From positions 62,001 through 126,000 of the forward strand of contig JAPTMU010000048.1 in assembly GCA_028583405.1 (NCBI GenBank): DNA of 64,000 nt, in the 5' to 3' direction. Below the pieces are notes generated by a model. It was not told where the DNA came from. It did no database searches and saw only the letters and a list, made by a program, of their open reading frames with translations. Positions within the stretch are counted from its first letter, which is position 1. Each line of letters opens with the position of its first letter. Both the position numbers and the translations under genes were made by a program. Below are positions 24,276-35,584 of the stretch, piece after piece. The DNA is from Pogonophryne albipinna (lineage: Eukaryota; Chordata; Actinopteri; Perciformes; Artedidraconidae).

Positions 24276-25805
24276 CATATAAGAAGAAATATGTAAATGT
24301 CATGATTTTTATAAGTATAAAACTTGTAACATAACACCAGATACCTTGCTTTGGACAGTCCAGAACAAATCTAATACTTAGATACTACTTTGTTTAATAA
24401 AGTCATTTATAAAGATGTTTTCAAATACAGGAAATATGAAATTAAGTATAAGCTAATGCTTTGGCTGCATTCTGTCTAACCTTCCTCACCCAGAGTTTAC
24501 ATTGCATTATTGGCTGTTGCTAATTTCTTAACTGACACATTTCTACAGTATCATCTTTATCTGGTCAAATGGATGTAATACAGTCAGATGCAGATTTTAA
24601 TCCAACTGTGATGTGTGAATGCTGTATGAGAAACAGTCGATGTCCTCTTACTTACTAAGTACATATGAACAGCCCCCCCTTTCAGGAGCCTCGTGTTGCA
24701 GCTAGTTTGTATGACTCATCTGCAAAACTGACTTTTGATTGACTTTATTTATACCCACTGTTGTTTAATGTTCATGTTTTGAACTTGTTAGGATGTGGCA
24801 ACACATTGTGTTCATTGCTGTTTAGTTGATGGTTCAATGTGAGCCCCATCAACAGACAGATGTTCTACTTCCTGAAATGTCTGAAAGAGTTTGAAAGATT
24901 CACATATCTGAACTCAACCCTGTAATAAAACATGTCACGCTCTCTTAAAGGTGGTCACATCATTTGTTTTTGTAATTGTTCATTCCACTTTTTAAGTATT
25001 TGTATTTTAATGTCTGAACACACCGCTGCGTCTGTAACTAAAGAATTTCCCAAATTGGGATCAATAAAATATATATATATATCCAATTGTATTTTTTCAT
25101 TAATTAGTATTATCTTATTTAAGTATTTTTTTAGAGCAAGTTAATTGTTGGTGTCATGTTGAAATCTTGAATGTAATCTAATTAAACCCCTACTCATCCA
25201 GTAAACAGAACATTATACCAAAACGTAATAATATATATTGCAATAATGCTGCAACTGAATCAAACACAAATATTATAATTCACTGTGATAATAAATAGAC
25301 CTCTGTTAAACATTTGCCCTGAGAAGAATGTCTGAGTAGAGCTGAGGGTTTGAGTTTACACCGGATGTTGAAACACAGGAAATATGATCAGCTTTTCAAA
25401 GACAGACAGCAGTAACTAGAGAGAAGTTGAGAAAGAAAGGGTTATAAGTTAACGGCTGCCGATCAAAGGGTATAACAGTTAAATAAGTTGTACAATGTAA
25501 ATGTCAGGCCTTTACAGACTATACAAAAAGAGAAAACATTTGTTTAGTTGTTTCAGGTTTGCAGAGTGAATATGGATGTTAAATTCACAAATTAGTATAA
25601 ATAATCTTAAACAAGAACAGGATTTTGAGCCATGATGCCTGTTGTTAAAGTACAGAAACATTCAGAATGCATGACGATTCCTTCAAAGGTTTTGTAATAG
25701 ACGCCTAGTACTCGAGAATTTATAAAGTAATAATACATGTGAATGATTGAGCTCATTAGTGGCCTGACTGGCCCTTCTAATTTGGTCTAAAAAAAAGTCA
25801 ATGAT
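24276..25805. other. Intergenic stretch related to the TRIM 5' region
   Basis: Two blocks match the other TRIM remnants: 24480-24610 resembles 36460-36595, and 25350-25520 resembles 39075-39245. A short retroposon tail (AATTTCCCAAATTGGGATCA) is at about 25045-25065, followed by a TA run. No coding exon is recognised. Confidence 0.5.
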
Positions 25806-26010
25806 CATTGGGAGGCTGTGGCTCAGTGGATAGTGTGCTGGACTTCAAATCAGGGGATAGCAAGTTCGAGTCCCACTGCAGTCAGCTTGTCGTTGTGTCC
25901 CTGAGACACTTCACCCCAAATTGTTCCTGTGTGGATTGTCCACAGTACTGAATGTATGTAAGTCGCTTTGGATAAAAGCGTCTAACAAATGACATATAAT
26001 GTAATGTAAT
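25806..26010 (+). repeat. tRNA-derived SINE
   Basis: The head has an A box (TGGCTCAGTGGA) and a B box (GTTCGAGTCCC) at the right spacing. It is followed by a body ending GTCGCTTTGGATAAAAGCG, a 3' module shared by many fish SINEs, and a TGTAATGTAAT tail. It cannot be a functional tRNA: the acceptor stem is not complementary. Confidence 0.8.
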
Positions 26011-26319
26011 TGTGAAGGGGTGTCCAGCCCATATCAATAACATACCAAACTACAGGCTAATGTGAGTTTCAGAAATTAGTTTTAAAAATCATGTTTTCAT
26101 GTTATAGTAGGCCTACCTTACATGAACCTGTTTGAAAGCTTAATGACCCCATGATGTGATTATTTATATCTTACAACCTTTAACAACTATATGTAGATGT
26201 TCATAAATATCTACATTTATGTATAAATACATGTGTAGCAGTTAGACAAACATAATTAATAAATGATCTCATTATTACCTATTTTATATGTACTAACAAA
26301 TAAAAATAAAGTTTACTAA
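26011..26319. other. AT-rich intergenic stretch, nothing recognised
   Basis: No ORF or repeat is recognisable in this short gap between the SINE and the next element. Confidence 0.3.
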
Positions 26320-27100
26320 TGCTGCGTTCACACCGGACGCGATGCGAACATTCGCTTCGATCTAATCGCTCGAGTTTCACCGCGGCTGCCAGCTGTGTTT
26401 ACTCGCATCATTCAAACAAGACGCGCTGGCTCGGGAGCTACAACTACAACAAAATGAACATATTTTACCGTGATTAAATTGTAATACACGTTTCTAAATG
26501 ATGCCGAAGTAACAACATACTGATACCGGTTAGTAAAAACCATGAATTAATGCTTTGACAAGTCTGCAGACAGACGGCAGGCGAAAAACCTTTAAAATGC
26601 TTGTTTTCTGAATGGAGATTGGGTCGACCAGGCTAAGCTAACGTTGTATATGCTCATTCCACACTCACAACAACGGCCTACAGACATAAATAAACCAGCG
26701 ACTGTATTGGCCATGACACAGACAGTCTGTGGTTTGTACTTGTTTAACTTTTGTCCTGTTTCTGAACAGATATGAGGAGCTGTGATCTCTGTGTGCTAAC
26801 TGCTAACAGCTAACGGCTGATGTTTTCTGGTTGAACGTCAGTGACGGCAGGCTGAGATCCTCACCGCTGATTGGCTTCCGCGAGAACGCGTCACGTGAAT
26901 TTGACGCTCGAGTTGAAAAAATTGAACTCACGCGTTTGACGCGGCACCATTCAATTGCCTCATTTCGCGTGATTCGCGCCGCGTCCACCGCTTCATGCTC
27001 GCCGTCGGACCGAATTCGCGTCTGTCCGCGTCTCTGCATTGACTTTACATGTAATCGCGCCGCCCCCAAGCATTGCATCGTGTCCGGTGTGAATGCAGCA
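26320..27100. mobile_element. Harbinger-like MITE (TGCTGCGTTCACACC ends)
   Basis: The left end TGCTGCGTTCACACCGGAC is mirrored by an inverted right end, GTCCGGTGTGAATGCAGCA. The flanking trinucleotide TAA is duplicated (26317-26319 and 27101-27103). The interior is CpG-rich at the right (GCGTCACGTGAATTTGACGC) and has no transposase. Confidence 0.8.
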
Positions 27101-28090
27101 TAAGCCCCCTTTTTGTTTTAATTTATTAATTAGACAAAATGATTTGTGTTTAAAGTCATATACTGTTGTGTCTCAAACGGATAGACTAGGTTATACATTT
27201 ATTTGCCTAACAGTTGCTTAAAATGCTGTAATAATTTGCAATTCGTTTTAATCTGCCATGTACGGTATCAATGTCTCTCAGCCACCGTAGTGTTGTGTCA
27301 GATGGGCGTGTCGTGTAGGGGGCGTGTCCAAGCCCCCAGGAAGTGCGCCGGACTCTGAGGAATATATTCGTTGTGGCCAAACGGCGGTACTACACTTCCG
27401 TATCGGTCACTGGGCCCGGAAACACTTTTCCCCCATTGACTTACATTGGGAAAGAGACGTCTGTAAATCATTGGATAATTTTTTTTAAACTAAATTAATT
27501 ACCCAGTATGAACATTTGCACATCCATGGGCGTGTCGGGGCGTGTCGTGTACAGTCTTGCTGCTGCGGCTGCAGCTGGATACTGTTGACTGTTTGGGTTA
27601 CAGACAGGAAGTAAACACTAACGGGAACACTGTATGGGCTACAGACAGGAAGTGAACACTAACAGGAACACTATGGGCTACAGACAGGAAGTGAACACTA
27701 ACAGCCGGACCCGGTGGAATACAGGGTCTACCGCGTTTAGGAACCGTTAAGCACAACCGTAATTGTGTATTTTGTATGGGTACTCGGTACCCGGCATTTT
27801 CTTATCGTTTCTCATCTAGAACCGAGTTTTTGTTCCCAACCCTAATTGTGTCAGACTCGTAACAAAGATAGTTGGTTTTATTTGTTGTCTTTTATTTTGC
27901 ACTGACAACATGCTGCGTACATTTAACACTGCGTATTACCAATACCAATACTGCTTATGGGGCCAACAAACCGGTTGTAACCATGGTAACCAGCATTTAA
28001 ATGTATCGCCCTATAAAAACATGTGGCTGAACAAGTCTGACTGGCCTGCAGTGTGAGCGTGTTTCCAAAAATTAAACACATTTTTTATTA
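27101..28090. other. Intergenic stretch with a short tandem repeat
   Basis: At about 27597-27710 a unit containing TACAGACAGGAAGTGAACAC is repeated three times (about 39-42 bp each). Near 27420-27450 CCCATTGACTTACATTGGG forms a short inverted repeat seen in fish MITEs. No gene is recognised. Confidence 0.45.
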
Positions 28091-28929
28091 TGTTGGAGCA
28101 CCACCCAATGGCGGTGGTGGAAGGTTCACCTCTGCTCCGCGCCGTCCGTTAATGAGTAGGCTCCTACAAGGAAAGGACTCGAACACCGAGGAATGAGATA
28201 AGCAATAAGCTGAGTTTTAATGGTAAAAAGCAACAATACAAAATACAGAGTACCCTGCAACAGTACAAAATACAGAGCACTCCGGGCTGAATTCTACTAC
28301 CGTGTGATATACGTCTCAGGACAGTCAGTCAGAAGACAGCGCCGAGTATGAACATTGGGACAACTTAAATACAAATTATGTGGGAGGAGTTGTGTTGGTT
28401 GCTCCTCCCTAGCTATTTGTTATTGGCGATTTCACTTCTGGGCGAGCCCTAGACCGTGAGCTGGTAGTTCTCCATTGGCCGGTTTCACTTCTGGGCGGGA
28501 CCCTAGGCAATGAGTCAGCAGTTGTTGACTCCGCCCCATCTTCTTAGAAGGAGATGTTAACAGATGACCAATGTATAGCTGGGATCACACACACACACAC
28601 ATTTTATCATGCAGCCTATCACACACATGTCACATGTTTTTTCTCTCTGAAAGCTATACTTGTATATGTTTAAACGTCCTCGTCTAATGACATCCATAGG
28701 ATTAGTTAACTAACAAAGGTTAACTGTTCTTATATCCTAAGGCCTTCTCTGAACTTCCTTCCACCCCGAAGTCAGCCCACTTAGAATGAATACATCTATT
28801 GATAACTCAGAAGGACCATTGTCTCTCTAACTGTGTGACTCAATAACACACATCATCTCATTGCCTCTTCTAATATCTGGAAACTGTAATTAAAGTATAG
28901 TTATATTTGAGAAGGTCCAAGAATTGACA
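28091..28929 (-). mobile_element. Probable solo LTR
   Basis: The block begins TGTTGGAGCACC and ends AGAATTGACA on the plus strand (TG...CA). An ATTAAA on the minus strand lies about 130 bp from its 3' edge. The flanks TATTA and TAATA match at four of five positions, a possible damaged duplication. The phrase TTACAGTTTCCAGATA is shared with LTR-like sequence near 42145. No coding region is attached. Confidence 0.5.
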
Positions 28930-30224
28930 TAATATTTCCTCCTTTTGTTAATTTAAGTTTCCAGATCATACAAAAAACTCTTACAGATAACCTACTGAGT
29001 TCCGCCCTTGAAAGCCCAAAATGACTTTCTGAAAAATACTTATCAACGGGTAATCATTTTACTCAAGGCAGAAATCACAGGTTGTACTGTACCTTACCTA
29101 ATCACAAATAGCCAAAAAAACACCTTTTGATTATAACACAAGTGGAAGAAAAGACCATTTGCGCCAATCTACTTCTACTTAAAATGAGACATCATTTTAG
29201 GAATATTCAAGTTTAACACACATCCTATATATCAGGTGACATCATTAAAATGAATATACCAGAAATACGCTGTATTAAACTTTCTGCTATAACACATTAC
29301 TTTAATTAGTATAAAGTTTAATAGAGATGTTTTAAGACAAAAGAATGGTAGTTTGATCACTCTCCTCTCTCTGTAGTTTTACATCGTTCATTAAGGCTGT
29401 CTGACTGATCCCTGTCTGCTGAAAGTCACTTTAAAAACTAACGTTTGTATTTCAGCTGCTTGTTGGTTATTAAACTAATAGTAAAAACACATTTAGGCTA
29501 AACTTAACTAATCATATGCCTTTTTGCTGTAATATCATCTGGAGTTTGATGGTTATTGTTCACAATTGCGTACATGTGTAAGGTCCTAAATAAATTCAAT
29601 GGAAAACCATTAAAAACACAATGTGTCCATCTCCATTACTGTCACATCATACATTTATTCATGTAATAAAACTGCTACCATGCTGCTTATTTTGCTATTA
29701 GAGTCAAATTACATTTAAAGAAGGCTAAAAACGGCTTAAGGCCCGTACACACCAAGCTGATTTCGGCCGTCGATAGATGTCTCGCCGTCGATGAGCGTCC
29801 TGTCGCCCTACTCAGATTGGTGTGTCCCGCACTGCCGTGTCTTTTCGGCCGTGCCGACACTGTCGGCACGGCCAAAATCACTCTGATTGGCTGTTCAGAT
29901 TGCTGTGGTAGCAGCAGTACTTTAAGGTTGCCAGCCACAATGCTTAAATAGTGTCTTTCTGCTTCAGAGAGCTGAAGTGGAGGAGCTGATTTAAATTACA
30001 TTATATACTGCTGGGTAGCTTGTGAAATTCACCATGGGATCAATAACATTTGATCCTAACCTATAATAATACATGATAAACTAATTCTTGATTATATTTA
30101 GTGGTATTCTGAATCTTCAAAGTTACTAAAGTTATCAAATAAATGTAGCGCAGTATAGGGTACACTATTTGCCTGAATGGGAGTGGAGCAGTACAGTACT
30201 TAAGTAAATGTACTTTGTTACTGT
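28930..30224. other. AT-rich intergenic stretch with MITE ends
   Basis: At 29740-29880 the sequence GGCCCGTACACACCAAGC followed by repeated CGGCCGTCGA/CGGCACGGCC phrases looks like one end of a MITE; similar phrases occur at about 34930-35070. At 30190-30220 TACTTAAGTAAATGTAC is a fragment of the GTGGTGGAA-type hAT MITE. No gene is recognised. Confidence 0.4.
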
Positions 30225-30282
30225 TGTTAAACGTTACGGTTTTTACTCAGTCCGGGCAAAAAAGGTGTGTCCTCACCATACT

Positions 30283-30689
30283 TGCCAACCCTCCCGATTT
30301 TCGCGGGAGACTCCCGATTTCATTGCCCTCTCCCGGTTTCCTCCCGGGGTCATATTTCTCCCCCATTTCTCCCGATTTCTGACAAAATCAGATTTACTCA
30401 GGACTGTTTGCACTCAGACTTTAATACAGCTACACCATTGTTTGGTTTCCGTGGTTGCGCGTCTCTTTAGTAGCGTGCGCAACTGAAAGTCTGAGAGGGT
30501 GAGCCGATAGTCACAGAAAACAGAACAAGAATCGACAACTATACCCTCTGCTCACTCCTTTCCTGAAAAATACAGGTCCAGCCTGCTCCATCAAGGATGG
30601 TGCTACAGGCTGCAAGACAGTGCACTTACAACTACAATAAGCATGTGTAGATGTTAATCTAATACAGCTCCGGCGATCCACTAACACCC
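30283..30689. mobile_element. MITE-like insertion with CTCCCGATTT repeats
   Basis: The sequence ACTTGCCAACCCTCCCGATT is a widespread vertebrate repeat end. It replaces about 60 bp of LTR relative to the copy at 51036. The right end is not clear and no target duplication is visible. Confidence 0.5.
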
Positions 30690-30955
30690 CCCCCCCCTCA
30701 ATTTTACACCATTTACCTTTACCCTGTTAGTTTATCCCTTTAGACTTTGATCACAGACCTTAATGAACACACCTCTGAAACCTTGGGATTCAATACCCGT
30801 AAAGCACTGCTGCCGTATTTCAGATCAATCGATCACGGTGACCTCCAATATGACATAGAATCCAGCAACAGAGTTATCTTAGGTGCGACTGACCTGTTGT
30901 TCTCTCTGGTGTCTCTGCAAGACTCCGTCAGGGATTGATCCTCACCCAAGGAACA

Positions 30956-31824
30956 GGAGTGGAGTGCACCAGCTGGGCGTAAGCTGTGCGTAAGTCTACG
31001 TCCGACGTAGAACCGAAGGTTAAGACCAAACTAAAGTTATGACTAGTGCACCACTTAGACTTAAGCCCTGCATGCGTTGCGCCCGGGTGTAACTTTTACG
31101 CCTAGTATGGAGCAGGCGTAAATCGGAAAGACAGACTAGTATCCATAGTAACGTAAAACAGGCAAGAAGGATATTAACGATGGCAGGGCGTCTTGTTTAC
31201 ATGTTTAACAATGAAAGGGCATTAAGAAGAGAAAGAGTCGTCCGTGATCGAACAAACCCACTGGACATCTATTCAGACAGTGAACTGATAGAGAGGTTTC
31301 GTTTCGGCAGACAAGCCCTTTTTGATTTAATCGAGGAGATCTCCCCTCAACTCCAGCACGGATCAGATCGAAACGCTGCGCTCTCCCCAACCTTGCAGGT
31401 GCTGATTGCGCTCAGATTCAGAATTTGTTTGTGTTCCGCTCTCAATTTGACGGTCTCCACCTCCACACGAACGATTTCTTTCTCTGATCAGTTCCCGCTG
31501 TAGCTCTGACAAATCCCTCTTTCTCTTTCGGGGTGTGGCCATTTGGGATTCCCCTTGAGTCATCGCTGACGCTGTGGGTGTGGGAATTCCCTCTTCTCTG
31601 CGGTCCTCTGAGTCTGTAAAATGGTAAAATGGCGTTGCTTGGCAACAATTACTGTTTCGCGTGTATTCACGTGGACGCGCATCTTAAGACCAGGCGCAGC
31701 TACGCCCGAGACTAGTCAGGCTTGGTGCACTCGGTGTAAATTCGAATCACTACGTCGGACGTAGCTAAGCCCGACGTTAGAGTTAAGCCCTACTTTTTTA
31801 CGCCCAGCTGGTGCACTCCACTCC
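30956..31824. mobile_element. Internally deleted PIF/Harbinger transposon
   Basis: The inverted ends GGAGTGGAGTGCACCAGC and its inverse lie 0.87 kb apart. The sequence is absent from the paralogous LTR at 51.4 kb, so the insertion is confirmed by an empty site, although the flanks do not show a clean 3-bp duplication. On the plus strand (31180-31416) an ORF starting MAGRLVYMFNNERALRRE, with DRTNPLDIYSDSELIERF and LSPTLQVLIALRF, matches the N-terminus of Harbinger (HARBI1-like) transposases. On the minus strand (about 31540-31440) TPRKRKRDLSELQRELIRER resembles the tail of the second Harbinger protein (Myb/SANT-like). The middle of both genes has been lost. Confidence 0.8.
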
Positions 31825-32456
31825 CGGACACTGCAATCAAAACTGGACTCAGGACTCAAGCTATGTGGGAACAGGTTAGATTTCCGTCTGATTTGTAACT
31901 TATTCAGTAATAATCAAAGGGGCTACATGAACTTTAGTTTCCTCTCACAAGTGTGAACAGGTAGTTTTATTAAAGTTTCACAAGTTATACCACCACACAT
32001 CAATACAAAATGAAATGCGTTTAGCTCGAATACATATTATATCTGAGATTTTGTGTTCTTCAGTCTTCTTTTATCCTCTTCTTTCCCGCGGCTTGTCACA
32101 TGGTTTGACACGTGGTTTGCCACATGCTTTGCGTGCAAGCCGGTGCGTTAGAGGTGTCCTTCTTCGTTGCTGTGGTTAAATGTTCACTTCCCGCAAGGAA
32201 ATACATAACATGTATAACATGATGTTGTCCTCGAAAGGGGAAGTGCATATAAAGTTCATCTCCTCGAAAGAGTAAGTGCGTAGTACAGGTCTTTATGAGT
32301 TCCTATGTTTTTAAGGATTGTTGTTATACATCCTGTTTATATTGCTAAAGCGTTAAACTATACGATACATGGCATTCAGAGTTTTAACACAGTTTTTTGC
32401 ATATTCAAGCTTTATATAATAAAATACATTGTTCCATTTTCTTCCTTTCTTCAACA

Positions 32457-33010
32457 CTGTCTACCGCTGTTCATTGTTCAAGATTGAAATGTAAATTTGC
32501 AAGACGGTTTCTGCCCCTCTATTGACATGTAACCTTTCATACGTGAGGTTGGCTTCATTCTCCCATTTATCCTCCACAATCTGCCTCGAAGTATTTTACT
32601 GTTGTAGCTGTTCAAGATGGTCCTTTTCAAATGTTTTCAAAATATACTGTTAGTAGTTAAACCAATGATAATGCTAGGGCTGCAGCTGACAGGTATAGGC
32701 ACATTTTATTGTTTCTTAACGCTGTGTGATTAAAAGAATAAACACAAAGAGCAGGATAGGCACACATATTGCTATATCTTGCCCCACTGAAAAGGCACTG
32801 CACTGATACTGTTAAAGATATTGGCATAGTTCATCCCTGTGCTGCTTGGCTCAAGCTGTAGCATTGGTGGTGTGTGGCAAGTTAGCCAAGTAAACACTTA
32901 CATATCACATTAAAGAAAAACAGCATGGCAGACTGTTTGAGTAAAGTTCCATCATTTCTTTGTCTGCAAACATTTAGCATTAAGCAGTCATTGCGTTACC
33001 TGAGGATCAT
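32457..33010 (-). other. Probable 3' UTR of b3gnt5
   Basis: The stretch follows the b3gnt5 stop on the minus strand. A minus-strand AATAAA occurs at about 32705. No other gene or repeat is recognised except the end of the solo LTR insertion site at 32457. Confidence 0.5.
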
Positions 33011-34187
33011 TTATGTAAAAGCAGCCATACAGGAGTAAGAGTTCTGGTAATATGGCCGACACAGCATCATCGCCCTCACCGTTGTGCAGTACAGATTACC
33101 CATAAATCCTCTGGACTTGCCGTACACTGCAGGGTCTGTAGCTGCCTGCCACAGTGACCGAACGTCTGTGGCGTGACCGTGCGATGTGATCATGTGGTCA
33201 TAGATGCAGGGGTGATACAGAGCCTTGCCCTCACCTGAAAAGTACACATGCTCCTGGGGAGAGACCCCCATGGCTTTGGCACAAATCCCCATGAAGACGT
33301 CGTCAATGTAAATGGAGGAGTTCAGCTACCTGAGTGGCCTGGTAGATCTTAGCGGCCACATCTCCTGAAACCACGTACCCCGCTCCAGCCGTGTAGTCCG
33401 GGTAGGAAGGCCAGGGGTACAGATCATAGGGGATGTGGTATTTGCTTTCTTTGCGGCGAACTGGAGGGGATCCTCTATGTACATGCCCCACCCAAAAGTC
33501 TTTGACCCCTGATTTATTTCTCAGAAGCTGCCTTAGGTACTTCACCAAATTGGGCATGTGGACGAAGATGTCGTCATCTGCAGACATGAGGAAGCGTGCC
33601 TGAGGGCAGTAGTCGTGGACCCAGTGGAACTGCGTGATCAGTTTGGCTGTGAGGTTGTGGAAGGTATCCAAAAAGTCCTGCTGGATCAGGTCTCTGAAGG
33701 TCTGGTCCTCCTGTAGCAGTGCTCTCTGCACCCTGGATCTCTGCTTTGCGTCCACACCGAGGGCGAACACCATCCGCACGGTGGCTCCCAGTTTGGACCA
33801 AACAAACCTCTCGTTCCCCCACGTGTCCCTGATGGCTTGGCGCCGCTCAAAGTTCTCTGGCGATGATTTCACAAACAGAAGAAGGAGGACGTCATCCCCG
33901 CTTTTCCCATCTCCCCTGGCACATTTCCCTGGATGGTTGATGAGGTACGGGTAGGTCAGCAACACGTTAGTAGAACCATCCTTTCTGTGACGGTTGGAGG
34001 TGAGGTTGAAGTTAGAGTTGAGGAAGTCGTAGCTGTTGACCAGGTAGCGGTACGTGTAGGATCTCATGTGGCTGACCACATGGTGGTCCAGCTCCTCCCA
34101 GCTGACCATCACCACACACAGCATCATGCATGCGGTCAGCAGCTGCACGACCTGGCACTTGTGAATACGACGGAAGTTCATGAACAT
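33011..34187 (-). CDS. b3gnt5: B3GNT5-like lactosylceramide beta-1,3-N-acetylglucosaminyltransferase, one frameshift
   Basis: The minus-strand ORF starts most plausibly at MFMNFRRIHKCQVVQLL (34187). It has a type II membrane anchor (VVQLLTACMMLCVVMVSW), then HHVVSHMRSYTYRYLVNSYD, YLINHPGKC, RRQAIRDTWGNERFVWSKLG, the metal-binding DDD of FLMSADDDIFVHMPN, and YPDYTAGAGYVVSGDVAAK. These are near-identical to vertebrate B3GNT5. The enzyme adds GlcNAc to lactosylceramide in the Golgi and starts lacto/neolacto-series glycolipids. At about 33320 one extra base shifts the frame: read straight it ends early after HLH. In the next frame it continues LNSSIYIDDVFMGICAKAMG to SCMAAFT and a stop at 33011. 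With the shift removed the length would be about 391 residues (human 378). Coding is in one exon, as usual for the family. It could be a true lesion or a sequencing indel. Confidence 0.9.
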
Positions 34188-34229
34188 CGCAAATACTGTT
34201 TTTTGCTGATCTTCCAAACCTGAGATCAC

Positions 34230-35190
34230 CTATTCTCTGGATACGTCTAGACATTTACTCTCGTGGAGCGGTATCTTCTTCTGGCTTTTCTTTAATGGTA
34301 GTATTTTATTTTATTTCTGCCTGCCTCTCTACTACTCGTTCCATCTATCAAACTGTTTGCCTTAGTGTAGCCTTCAGTTTATCTTCTCTAGTCTGTCTCG
34401 CCTTAATCTCCTCTTTCATTATTCTGTCCTACCTGGCATCTCTTCTTTTTGAATGTTGTAAAGTCCAGTAGACCTTTGTCAGGCTCCTCATGAGTCTGGG
34501 TTCCTCTGTTACTGATCTTCCTCAACTGTGAGATGCAAAAGCTCCGCTCCTTAATGATAATCCGGCTGCAAGCATCTCCAGGTAACGCTTGGCAACATGC
34601 TCCGTCCTTATTTTGTCCTGAGAACCCTTCTCCACTTATCCCTCAGGCTCACATCAGTAAGTCATAGGAACAAATGGTGCGGAGGATATGGAGAGCAGAC
34701 TGACGGGTGTCACGGTTTTGAGATCTGTGCAGGACTTCCCATGATCACTGTGAGTTGTCCCTGTTCCATGTCACCATTAACGGTGCGTCTTTGGATTTGT
34801 TGGCTATTTGCTATTTGTTGTTTGTACATATCACGCAGTCTGTCTTCCGGTTGTTGCCTCTTTTGAATGACGAATACACACTTCCTCCGCCTGCTGGTAA
34901 GGAGAGTTATTGCCACTCACGCATGCGCAGCTCGTACGTGCTTCTTGGCCGTCGGCTGAAGTCTTTGCGGTGTGTTCCAGTGCGACTTTTTGACCAAGAC
35001 ACAGGAGACGTGAGGCGACACAACAGTCGGGTCCGTCGGGACGTGTTCTTTGGTGTCAGTTTGGTGTGTCAGGGACTTTAGTTGAATGCTTGATTCTGAT
35101 TGGTCAAATGGGACATTTCAGAGGTCAATATAACAGTAGTACAGACCAATGTTAAGCACTATAAAGACTAAAGAGGATCAAGAGAGAGAA
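34230..35190. other. 5' flank of b3gnt5, no coding exon recognised
   Basis: A candidate acceptor (GTGATCTCAG) sits just upstream of the b3gnt5 coding exon, so a 5' UTR exon may lie in this stretch. At 34920-35070 CpG-rich sequence with TCGGTGTGT-like phrases resembles a MITE end also seen near 29740. Nothing else is recognised. Confidence 0.4.
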
Positions 35191-35193
35191 AAA

Positions 35194-35304
35194 GGCTTTA
35201 CAGAAGTTGTGTCCACATGGTGTGCTGACTGGATCAGTGAACAGATCCAGACAGATGGAGCACAGAAACTGATCTTCAGTCAGCAGACAGCTGGCAGCAG
35301 ACAT
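35194..35304 (-). pseudogene. TRIM gene fragment: start and half a RING
   Basis: The minus strand reads [19 protein letters not shown], then [18 protein letters not shown], and breaks off into unrelated sequence after 35194. It is the same family as the TRIM gene at 19488-22228 and shows the N-terminus that gene lacks. Only about 37 codons remain, with five of eight RING ligands, so it cannot encode a working ligase. A possible 5' UTR exon for this copy lies at 36629-36740. Confidence 0.85.
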
Positions 35305-35584
35305 GTCTACACTCTGATGACTAAACGTGTGAAGAAACACAACTTAATTACATATTGTCTATTTGCCATGTCTATTTGAGTCCTTTTACGAACGCGAAAA
35401 TGTTAACAAGCCCAACGTTTAATGTTAGAAATGTATATTAAAGGTCCCCATCACATAGAGACTGCAGGATGCTAACTTTTTGTGCACAATGCACAATTAG
35501 CATAAGCTATGTTATTAGCATGAATCAGCTCTATCTACCAGGGGGTTAAAGATGGCTCAAATGTGCAGTTCAGATGGTGTAGAC

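Larger units (their letters stand above)
30225..32456 (-). mobile_element. Foamy-like endogenous retrovirus solo LTR with two nested insertions
   Basis: The left part (30225-30282, 30690-30955) and right part (31825-32456) align with the LTR at 51036-52224. The plus-strand ends are TGTTAAACG and TTCTTCAACA, and a 4-bp duplication CTGT flanks it (30221-30224 and 32457-32460). No internal retroviral sequence is attached. A CTCCCGATTTTCGCGGGAG repeat (about 30283-30689) and a Harbinger derivative (30956-31824) were inserted later. The minus-strand AATAAA near 31960 is the likely polyadenylation signal. Confidence 0.85.

Noticed and set aside
25806..25900. A tRNA gene on the plus strand
   Set aside because: A and B boxes are present but there is no acceptor stem, and a SINE body follows directly.
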